From Chlorokybus atmophyticus (Eukaryota > Streptophyta > Chlorokybophyceae > Chlorokybales > Chlorokybaceae): a stretch of 64,000 nt of DNA. The position numbers and the translations under genes were made by a program. Each line of letters starts with the position of its first letter. Within the stretch, counting starts at the first letter, position 1. Shown here piece by piece: positions 56,576 to 64,000 of the stretch. Location of the stretch: positions 1,018,127-1,082,126 of the forward strand of contig RHPI01002402.1 of assembly GCA_009103225.1 (NCBI GenBank), read 5' to 3'. A model generated the notes under the pieces. The model had not been told where the DNA came from, ran no database searches, and saw nothing but the letters and a program-made list of their open reading frames with translations.

Positions 56576-57128
56576 ATCGCATGATGTCTCATCGTCTATG
56601 ATCAGCCCTGTGCTTGCCATCATGCCTTGTGTAGTTCATCATGCTCAAGGCTGCACAGGCTCTAGAGCAGACCTACATGAGAGCACACCCACAAGCACTA
56701 CACACGCTTGCGTAGTGTGGGTCCCCACTTGGTCTCATCTTACTTACCACATAAGTAAGGGACAGAGAATGACTTTTGCCTGCCCTGTGGGCGTGACAGG
56801 CATGTGCTTGGCTGAGAATGCCTCGTCATTGGCTTACCTCCATTGCACATAGCTTATGCGAGTTGCAACTCCCAACCCATGTGCCCATACTTGATGTGCT
56901 CAGCCTACACACACACACCAAGCTGTACCTCAAGCTTCCCGCTTGAGACAGCTAAGCTCAAGCCCACAATATGTGCAACATTGCACACGTCTGATTTGGG
57001 GCCTTTCTGACCGTCAGATCTTACGCCCTATCTATCGGGCCTGTTCAAACCGTTGGATCTGTTGGCAGTCTCGTGTGACTGTCGTATGACGCGTGACTGC
57101 CGTCTGGCGGATAGCTATAACCCTAACT

Positions 57129-57132
57129 GTTG

Positions 57133-57166
<34 letters not shown>

Positions 57167-57196
57167 AGCGGTCGCTGTCGCTATCGCTGTCGCTAT
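57129..57196. repeat. (GCTGTC)n hexanucleotide minisatellite
   Basis: About ten GCTGTC/GCTATC units, partly degenerate, with a CTGCAG in the middle. Confidence 0.9.
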
Positions 57197-57424
57197 AGCT
57201 ATCACTGCAGCTGGCGACTTCGACGTTATCACTATTGTAAGGAATAGCAAGCTGTTATGCTTATAAAGTAATATACCAACGATAAATTGGCAACCTCATG
57301 CGCTTGCTAAAGGCACAATTACTAGCCTTGATACTATAACATGCGCATGCACGCTCTTGCAACCATTGTTGCTCATTTGCATAAACATCCCAAGTAATTT
57401 TAACTTTATAACAAGTACTGATTA

Positions 57425-57480
57425 AAGACACTCGTTACATTCCTCCCCACCTACTCTTTGACATCCTCGTCAACTAATTG
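57425..57480 (-). mobile_element. Polypurine tract / LTR border of a Ty3-gypsy element
   Basis: On the minus strand, GACGAGGATGTCAAAGAGTA is followed by GGTGGGGAGGAA and TGTAACGAG. Ty3/gypsy elements of plants often end with such a D-E-D-V-K coding tail, a stop, a purine tract and then the TG that begins the 3' LTR. The LTR itself was not delimited. Confidence 0.4.
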
Positions 57481-57593
57481 AACTGCTACGGGACATAGGG
57501 TTGATCATGCCTTATAATAGCAACTTCATGGGTCCGAAGAGAGGTTGGCTTGGGGGTTGCATCATAGTACCCGATGTCATCCGGAACGCACAC

Positions 57594-58060
57594 TCACCGG
57601 TGGAAGTGCGAAGTGTATAGCACTGCATACTGTGCGAAGTATGCGTGTATGCGTATGTCGTCATGGAAGTCCACCATGCGAGATATTGCGTTGCGCAACA
57701 CTCGCAGGTCGCATAGACGCTTGGCGGATGTACCCGCCATGGTCTTGGCGACAGCGTACACATCTTCCCAAAGCAGCATGCAGTCCTTGTACTCCACAGG
57801 ACCTAATTTCTAGAGTAGTCCGTCAAACTGCTGCAACCCGCGCATCACTGAAGGAAATGTTAAAGCACGAATTTGGTGCAGGGAGTGTATCTCATCAATC
57901 CACTAGCTCCATGTCGTGTCTGCCCGTCCCGTTATGTCCTCCAACTCCGGCACGTCCGTAATGTCAAGGAGCGAGTCCTCTTCCCATATCGGTTCCGAAC
58001 TTAGAAACTCACGAAGTTGCAGCCCCCCAAGTTCGCACATTATCATCTGCACAGCGGCCA
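57594..58060 (-). CDS. Possible minus-strand gene fragment, unrecognised
   Basis: Two open blocks: ~58060-57903 (IMCELGGLQLREFLSSEPIW.., DSLLDITDVPELEDITG, then stop) and 57797-57594 (LLWEDVYAVAKTMAGTSAKR.., NAISRMVDFHDDIRIHAYFA). They look protein-like but have no recognised family. They may be remnants of the mobile element whose border lies at 57440. Confidence 0.3.
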
Positions 58061-58099
58061 TCAAGGTGCGAGATGGTGCACTGCCAGCATTACGAGAGA

Positions 58100-58570
58100 C
58101 ACACAAGACGCACACACACGCACACACACGCACACACGCGCACACACACACACTACAATCACGAGTCAGAGCATGCACAGAACTAAGCAGACTCACGCAT
58201 GCAGATGAGCATACACACGCACAGATGATTGCCTAACAGATGCCAGAGCACAGCACAGCAGCACACACATGCAGCCCCGCCAACAGCATTCGCAGCCCAC
58301 GCCACACAGCCTAACCAACGACTTCCAACAAGACAGCACCAACATCGTCCATTCCACATGCGTGCATCGCCTAACAGACAACCACACAGATACGACACAG
58401 CATGCAACACCAGGTAGGCCTCGCAGTCACACAGTGTGCCTTCCCAGCAGCCACATGCACGCTACCTTCACAATTCAGCCACAGGAATGCACACAAGCAG
58501 CCAACATGACTCACCCGGCTCTCGCTTAGCACCGGCATAGCGTGCAGCGGCTGTTGTCCAGGTGGTCCAG
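58100..58570. other. CA-rich low-complexity DNA, no gene seen
   Basis: (CACA)n and CACACG runs (58104-58153) with TGCAT words. No coding signal. Confidence 0.5.
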
Positions 58571-58589
58571 GTGTGCGCCGCCCTTTTTG

Positions 58590-60086
58590 CCGCCCTGCTT
58601 GCTGTGAGTGCAAGGAGATTGTGCCTCATTCAAGCCGGCATCTGCCAACCCTAGCAGCAAACCTTGACAACCTATCAAACCCGTCAAATCACAGGCTGCA
58701 GACGGCAGCTATTGCGGGTGTTGGCGATCGGCACATAACCATCCGCCGCCTCTTTGCGGAAGCAGCGATGGAAGGTGACATGGAGGTGAACCAGCAGGTA
58801 AGGCACAACACACACAGCCTCGGTGTTCTGCACGCAGGCTGTTAACAGAGTGCCAGCCCAGTTGGGACGTTGTTTGCTGTTTGCTTGTTGTTTTTTGTTC
58901 GTGGCACACAATCGGGCGGTGTATCTTGTTCTAACACAGGGTGCGGTCTTGGTGGGCCAGGTAGCTGACTCACAATCGATGAACCACGCGGTGAGTTGAG
59001 GCGCATGTGCATGCCTTCTGTCTCTATCGAAAGGTGGCACAGTGTTTGCGTTAACATCCTAGTTTTTTTAGGCAATCACCACAGTTGCTATGGGCAGTTT
59101 TGTCACGATGTTGCATCACTCTCTTGCATGATAACAGGTGGACGCAGATGTGGTCCAGCCACCTGCCCCACCCAACTTGACTAACAACATTTGTTCGGAC
59201 TCTCATGCATGCTGCTGCTGTCCTCCACATTGATTGAAATTGCCATGGTGCACTTGCAATGCATGTGCCATGTCCAAATCCGCTGTAAGTCACAAGTAGT
59301 TGCCATGCAGGCGTTGCCTCTCCAAGCCACCACCAACGTCAATGCGGGTCTTCCAGAGGACGGTGCATGAAGGGTCCTAGACGACACTACACGCATGAAC
59401 AGTCACAATACCTCCGACATGGTATGCACAACTCTTGTCAATTGCATATGTGTGGATCCCTGTTGATGCATATACAACAGCAGTGGCGCATATGCACCAC
59501 TGCTTATGCACGGAGGCATACGCGCACGCAGTGGTGGTTGCACAGGCAGTACAGATAACACCCTACCCCAGGAGCTCCAAGTCAAGAGAGTGCGCCTGGG
59601 GAGACCAGTCCGCATTACTGGCAGACCTTCCTTGAACAACCGGCCGAGGGGAAGACACTGAAGGAAGCGGCGGATGCAGCCGCGCTCGATGCTGACACCA
59701 TACTCCAAGGCCACACTGTTGCACAACAATCCTTTGGCATCAACGACACGCCGCCTGCGAACATTGGCGAGGGAGGGGTTGTGGAGCCGCCTCACCCAGC
59801 TGCCGATGTAGCGACGCAGCCGGATGCGGACACAACACTCGCCACACATCTGCAGCAAGCACAAGAAAAGCAGCACCGTCTACAACGCAAAGAGGACAGG
59901 TGCATTGATGACGTCAACAACCTGAAAAAGATGCTCAAGAAGGCACAGGCAGACCTGAAGACTGTCGGGCCGTCAAAAAAAGGAGAGGCTCAACACAAAA
60001 AAGACCCAATCAAGCCCAAAATCAAGGGAGTCCACGAGTCCCTAATGGCTGCCAGAAAAGCCCAACGCCAGGTGCAAATACCATGA
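58590..60086 (+). CDS. Unrecognised multi-exon gene, coiled-coil C-terminus
   Basis: Exon-like blocks with good splice sites: ~58600-58798 (CCECKEIVPHSSRHLPTL.., AAIAGVGDRHITIRRLFAEA), ~58940-58990 (VLVGQVADSQSMNHA), ~59140-59190 (VDADVVQPPAPPNLTNN), ~59312-59369 (LQATTNVNAGLPEDGA) and 59571-60086 after a CCCCAG acceptor. The last is open for ~170 codons: TSPHYWQTFLEQPAEGKTLK.., then Gln/Lys-rich helix (RCIDDVNNLKKMLKKAQADL) ending VQIP and TGA. The C-terminus is basic and probably coiled-coil. Surroundings are mobile elements, so it may be an element-borne or captured gene. No family was recognised. Confidence 0.45.
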
Positions 60087-60116
60087 TGCACTTTACTTGA
60101 GACAGGATGTGCCAAT

Positions 60117-60890
60117 CTAATCTTCGGCTTCAGAGCTGTCCGAGCTGTCAGAGACTGCCATGCTGCAGTCCGCATCATCAAAAGTGGCGCTGTCGATCTC
60201 CGCCTGCTTGTCCCACGCTTTGTTGAACTTGGCCTAGAGCTTTTTCAAGTAGAGGCGCATGCGCTTCATGTTGTTTTGGTATCTGGACTTGCGGATACTG
60301 AGTTCCACTTTTTGTGCAAGCAATGCTACCAGACTTGTGCATAGATTGCCTACATTGCAGAGCTCTAATGCATTGACCTCATTGATGGCCATCTTGTAGC
60401 TGCCTCCCTCTTCGTCGCACTCCTTCAGCTGCTCTTTGTTTTGATCCTTCAGCGCTCTCACCTGTTCATACAAGCGGTAACCAAGCAATGTTGTCGGCAC
60501 ATTTAAGAGTCAATGCCTGATGATGCTTACCTCCCTGGCCAGCTTGGCAATTTTCTTGTTCTGGGCTGTCACCTACTGAGTTAGGCGATAACCTGCAACC
60601 TGCAAAGCCAAGCACGGAGTTGGTGCATATATTGACGCACAAATTCACGCAATACTTGTCCCTGTGTTGTACATTGCATGTGTCGCTTGTTACAAGCAAA
60701 ACCCGTGTGTGCTTGTACAAGTGCATGCACGCCAGCATGCAACAGACAGCAAGCACGATGCCTTAGATTAGATTGGCTTGAGGCAACATTGACACACAAA
60801 TGCACGTAGCATTAGCGCACACACCCCGGATGTGGTGCGCATTACAAACTCACATTTCTTCTGCCACTTAATCAGCATCGCCTGTAAGTC
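60117..60890 (-). pseudogene. Coiled-coil ORF interrupted by two amber codons
   Basis: The minus strand reads LQAMLIKWQKKC (~60890), then VTAQNKKIAKLARE (~60573-60530), then VRALKDQNKEQLKECDEEGG..INEVNALELCNVGNL..IRKSRYQNNMKRMRLYLKKL, a TAG, and AKFNKAWDKQAEIDSATFDD..VSDSSDSSEAED before a final TAG. A second TAG directly precedes VTAQ. The text on both sides stays in frame, so the TAGs look like point lesions. Together with the neighbouring plus-strand gene this may be the coding part of a transposon. Confidence 0.4.
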
Positions 60891-61556
60891 AACATCACCA
60901 GGCCCTGCCGCCGCCGCCTTCGCCGCCGCTGACGTACTGCCTCCTTGCATAATAGCACCAGCGGCAAGTGCACCCCTACCCTTGCCCTCCACAACCAATA
61001 ATACCTGGCCGCCCCTATGCCCCCGCCTAACAACAACCACATTGCCGGTACACGCCACAACAACTACATTAGGGCCGCCCCTACGCCTCTGCCTAACAAC
61101 AAACACCCTAAGCGGGACCACCTTTCAGCCGTCTGGCATCGAACCTCTCACGCCTGAGCATGATGAGACGTAGACAACAAATGACACCTACCACAGCTGT
61201 TCACAACCTATACATGACGACAGGCTTGACACCTTTCACCTTCAACATGTCACCCTAACTACGCCGAGTGAGCCGCCACTCAATCAAACCGACATGAGCA
61301 CAATTATATGTCGTTGATATTACGTTATGAGAAAAAGGTATGTTAGGCCTTGGTAGTGTACTCAGAAGTCTGACTAACATGATCAGATCTCATGATCAAC
61401 TCTCGGCGTTCATGACGATGTCTGTGATTTTTGTAACACAATTGAAAATTGTTCGGACGTTGATACCAGTCGCAACTTGCAAGTGGTGCAACACCACGAC
61501 ACGTTGCGCTATGCCAGGGTGAGGAGTGGCTTCAATAAGCCAAGGCTGTAGAAGTT
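60891..61556. other. No gene seen
   Basis: A (GCC)n stretch lies at ~60905-60930. ACAACAACYACATT-like phrases repeat twice (61028-61046 and 61055-61095). The sequence then leads into the integrase remnant. Confidence 0.4.
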
Positions 61557-61940
61557 TCAGCCAGGTGACTTTGTCTACCTGCAGAGAAAGACCAAGGGCA
61601 CGATGGATACGAGTGCGAGTCGACCATCCTTCGTGTGAAGAAGCTCCTCAACAACGGTGTGTTGTTGTTGGAGGGAGTTGATGCCAGGACCACCAAGGAG
61701 CACATGAAGAGCTGCGCTCCTTGCCATCCGCCAAACGTGGATGACAGTGTGGATCCGGCTCTGGCAATACCAGATGTGGGCCACCGATATGAGCGGTGTG
61801 GCCGAGCAGAGGGCTGGGACACCATGCTACTATGCGACAGGTGTGTTGCCGGTTGGCACATGGAGTGCCTTCGTCCACCACTTGAGGAGATCCCTGATGG
61901 AGCATGGTACTGTCCGGCGTGTACGAGGACTACGCGATGA
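61557..61940 (+). mobile_element. Ty3/gypsy integrase C-terminus fused to a PHD finger (decayed)
   Basis: After a TAG, the frame KFQPGDFVYLQRKTKGTMDT matches the post-catalytic GD-V-L segment of gypsy integrases. A one-base shift leads to ILRVKKLLNNGVLLLEGVDA..TTKEHMKSCAPCHPP, the rest of the integrase C-terminal barrel. Then comes a PHD zinc finger: ERCGRAEGWDTMLLCDRC, WHMECLRPPLEEIPDGAWYC, PAC, and TGA. The first zinc ligand is Tyr (TAT) instead of Cys. PHD fingers bind histone tails, so in a live element this module could steer insertion, as chromodomains do in chromoviruses. The stop, frameshift and lost ligand show this copy is dead. Confidence 0.65.
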
Positions 61941-61995
61941 GCGTGTGAGTCAGCTGAAGGCGCACGAAGGCGCTCAGCTGCAGGGGGTGGTTACA

Positions 61996-62140
61996 CGCAT
62001 CTTTCATGTGTGTGTCTACCATGTGATGGGAGACAGTGCATGAGACAGCATGACATGGTCTCATGGTGTACAACTGCATGCGGACATGCATGACAAGGTG
62101 GCTTACGACGCGTTCGAGCCACGATGAGGGAAGGCACGAC
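61996..62140 (+). repeat. 145-bp direct repeat, copy 1
   Basis: It begins CGCATCTTTCATGTGTGTGT and ends GATGAGGGAAGGCACGAC. It is nearly identical to 62920-63064, with equal length. It starts 56 nt after the PHD stop codon. Confidence 0.9.
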
Positions 62141-62919
62141 AGCTGTCATGCGGGGGCATGTAGTGTCATGTGCATGGTGCCCTCGGAGCTGGCGGCATGG
62201 ATGGACCTTGGAATTTCGGCTCTTATAGCCAATTCACAGGGTTATGTGTTAGGGTTTCGTTGGGAACTCATGTTTGGGTCCTCATGGACGTAAGGGAGGT
62301 GTGTTCGAGGCGTATCTACAGTCAGATACCAAGCTGACGGCATATTTGAGTCATTATAATATCCCGCGCAGCTGTTTTTGAGTTGTGACTTCAAGAAGCC
62401 ATAACTTACCGTTGGAGTGGCGGTTTGGCCGTGGGTTGGCATCAAAAGATGCGTCTTGAAGTGTACTTGAAGAAGATGAGCTTGGACAAGCCTTTCCTAA
62501 CCGTCTATGGTTACTTATCAACGCCATCATGACTGTTACTATGCTGGTGCAGACTGACAGTTAGGGTAGTTGGAAAGTTGGTTGGGCTTGGGGTGAAACG
62601 GTGTTATATAAGGCTTTGCTAGCTTGTTTCCTACTTTGGTTGGATGCAAGTTGGCCTACCGAAGTGCAAGCAATACCTTTGGGAAGAGGTTCTTGGCTGA
62701 GCGGATGTTTGTGCACATGCTTGCATGTATGGTGTGTGCATGTGTTGCTGTGCGTTGCTGTGCATGAAGGGGAGTGTGTCACTGTTGCGACTTGATGCAC
62801 TGTATGGGCTGCCTTCACATGTACGTTGAGTGAGGATTGAGTTTGGACTGATCTACATGAGGGAACGGCTGATTGCAAGTCAAGTTGTGGTCATCTTGCC
62901 TACCTTTTGCAAGGGGACC
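62141..62919. other. Spacer between the 145-bp repeats
   Basis: 779 nt without a recognised gene. It is possibly LTR or untranslated element sequence, because it follows the integrase end directly. Confidence 0.45.
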
Positions 62920-63064
62920 CGCATCTTTCATGTGTGTGTCTTCCCTGTGATGAGAGACAGTGCATGAGACATCATGACATGGTCTTATGGTGTACAATAG
63001 CATGCGGACATGCATGACAAGGTGGCTTACGACGAGGTCGAGCCACGATGAGGGAAGGCACGAC
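62920..63064 (+). repeat. 145-bp direct repeat, copy 2
   Basis: Second copy of the repeat at 61996-62140. Its end abuts the truncated minus-strand reverse transcriptase remnant. Confidence 0.9.
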
Positions 63065-64000
63065 ACTGAACAACCTTGTGAGAGGAGTGGCTTTGGATGA
63101 ATATCCAAGTATGAATTGTTGGAAGTAGTTTGCTAGGCCTAAGAATGACCGTGCATCGGACACAGTTTTAGGTGTTGGCCAATCGCTCACATCCGCCACC
63201 TTTCGTGGGTCGGGTTTAAGTTCGTCATTGCCAACAATATGGCCTTGAAATAAAATTCTTTTTTGAAAAAGTTACACTTCTCTAAGGAAGCATAAAATTT
63301 GTGCTTTCTTCGTATGTCAAACAATAATTGCAAGTGTTCCTTATGCTCTTCTTCACTGTTGCTATGAATCAATACGTCATTAAAGTACACTAATACAAAG
63401 TTGATATATTCCGACAATATATGATTCATAACCGATTGAAAAGTGGCCGGTGCATCCTCAATCCAACGCGTTCGGATGAGCACGTTAGAGCCCTTAAGGC
63501 AACACTTTGTATTGATAGTGCCCATTATGTGTACGGAATGCGATTTTAGGCACATCTTCTTTGGATATCTTAATTTGATGATAAGCGGTCGTAAGGTTTG
63601 TGGAGTCAAAGCACTTTGCATGCTTCAACCGATTAAACAAGTCATCCTGTCTTGGGATTGGGTACATGTTCTGATCGTTATGTTGTTTAATGGCCCATAA
63701 TGAACGCACATGCGTAGACCTCTATTGTTAGGCTTATGAACAAACAAGATTGGTGCGGCGTATGGAGAAACGAGGTTTTATTAGCCTTTTGGCTAACACC
63801 CTGTGACTTGCTTTACCATCTCCGTGAACTCAATCGGACTAAGCCTGTACAAAGGCCTAGTTGGAGGAACCGTGTTCTCTTTAAGTGGGATGGTGTACCA
63901 CACATCTCTCACCGGAGGTAGGGGTGGCAACTCATCCATAAAGACATCAATGTTCTTCATCACAAGAGAGTCTTGTGGTCCCTTCTTCTCAAGTTCCTCT
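63065..64000 (-). mobile_element. Ty3/gypsy reverse transcriptase remnant, runs off the window
   Basis: Read on the minus strand from the right edge: MDELPPLPPVRDVWYTIPLK.., PPTRPLYRLSPIEFTEMVKQ, shifted SPYAAPILFVHKPNNRGLRM, CFDSTNLTTAYHQIKISKED..IAFRTHNGHYQYKVLP, shifted APATFQSVMNHILSEYINFV, LVYFNDVLIHSNSEEEHKEH, FYASLEKCNFFKKEFYF, GHIVGNDELKPDPRKVADVS, SDARSFLGLANYFQQFI and SKATPLTRLF. This is the classic gypsy RT up to the RNase H connection. The catalytic Y-x-D-D reads YFND, and several frameshifts are present. RNase H and integrase are absent, cut off at 63064. Confidence 0.8.

Larger units (their letters stand above)
54036..57420. other. Repeat-rich intergenic stretch, possible LTR
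   Basis: No gene was recognised. Repeated phrases include CAAGTCACTCTCAACTTGTG-like copies near 55367 and 55461, and ACATCAGCC/GGAC(A)TC phrases at 56255-56390. If the polypurine signature at 57440 is right, the part just below it is the 3' LTR of a minus-strand Ty3/gypsy element. Its other end was not found. Confidence 0.4.

Noticed and set aside
61741-62043. Second plus-strand frame overlapping the PHD region
   Set aside because: The zinc-finger pattern is in the other frame; this one has no domain content.
60117-63000. Reassigned genetic code (TAG as Gln)
   Set aside because: Conserved genes in the window stop at TAG at the expected C-termini, and the in-frame TAGs lie only in decayed element sequence.

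Overview
The window looks like nuclear DNA of a green alga (Chlorophyta). The signs are many short GT-AG introns, a double AP2-domain gene of plant type, a plant-type K+-dependent vacuolar H+-pyrophosphatase, plant-like ATG1, UPF3 and organellar signal peptidase genes, and a Ser-Pro-rich extracellular linker of the volvocine cell-wall kind. No prokaryotic operons, CRISPR arrays or rRNA genes were seen. The DNA is rich in simple sequence: (GA)n, a 341-nt poly-G, poly-C runs ending in N-gaps, (CCG)n and TGCA/TGCATG words. Gene models below were assembled by hand from splice signals (GT..AG, phase checked where possible). Coordinates give the whole span of each gene; exon ends are in the evidence.

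Layout. 1-3.8 kb: 3' part of a secreted LamG/SUEL-lectin/Kelch protein (+). 5.1-8.4 kb: AP2 transcription factor (-) with a (GA)n intron. 8.9-11.5 kb: hairpin-rich stretch with one unrecognised minus-strand coding block. 12.4-14.0 kb: ESF2/ABT1 ribosome-biogenesis factor (-). 14.6-15.9 kb: OsmC-family protein (+), 5' end lost in an assembly gap. 17.0-21.1 kb: NEK-type kinase (-), with the poly-G run in intron 1. 22.7-26.3 kb: H+-PPase (+), damaged at a poly-G/N site. 28.3-32.5 kb: ATG1/ULK kinase (-). 34.1-36.8 kb: AlgH/UPF0301-domain protein (-). 37.5-38.0 kb: small membrane protein (+). 38.2-40.0 kb: type I signal peptidase (+). 41.0-42.1 kb: decayed non-LTR retrotransposon end (-). 43.5-46.6 kb: UPF3 (-). 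46.7-47.9 kb: unknown plus-strand gene, with a possible nested antisense gene. 48.8-51.1 kb: PIG-V mannosyltransferase (-). 51.6-54.0 kb: RCHY1/MIEL1-type CHY-RING E3 ligase (+). 54-64 kb: repeat-rich land with Ty3/gypsy remnants on both strands, one carrying an integrase-PHD fusion, plus two unknown genes or pseudogenes.

The genes are unrelated housekeeping and regulatory functions: autophagy (ATG1), mRNA surveillance (UPF3), GPI-anchor synthesis (PIG-V), rRNA processing (ESF2), proton pumping, protein maturation and ubiquitination. There is no evidence that they form one system. Divergent pairs that could share promoters are NEK/H+-PPase, UPF3/unknown and PIG-V/RCHY1. The most unusual items are the multi-domain extracellular protein, the stacked perfect hairpins at 9.65-9.78 kb, the integrase-PHD remnant and the long homopolymer tracts that coincide with broken gene models.
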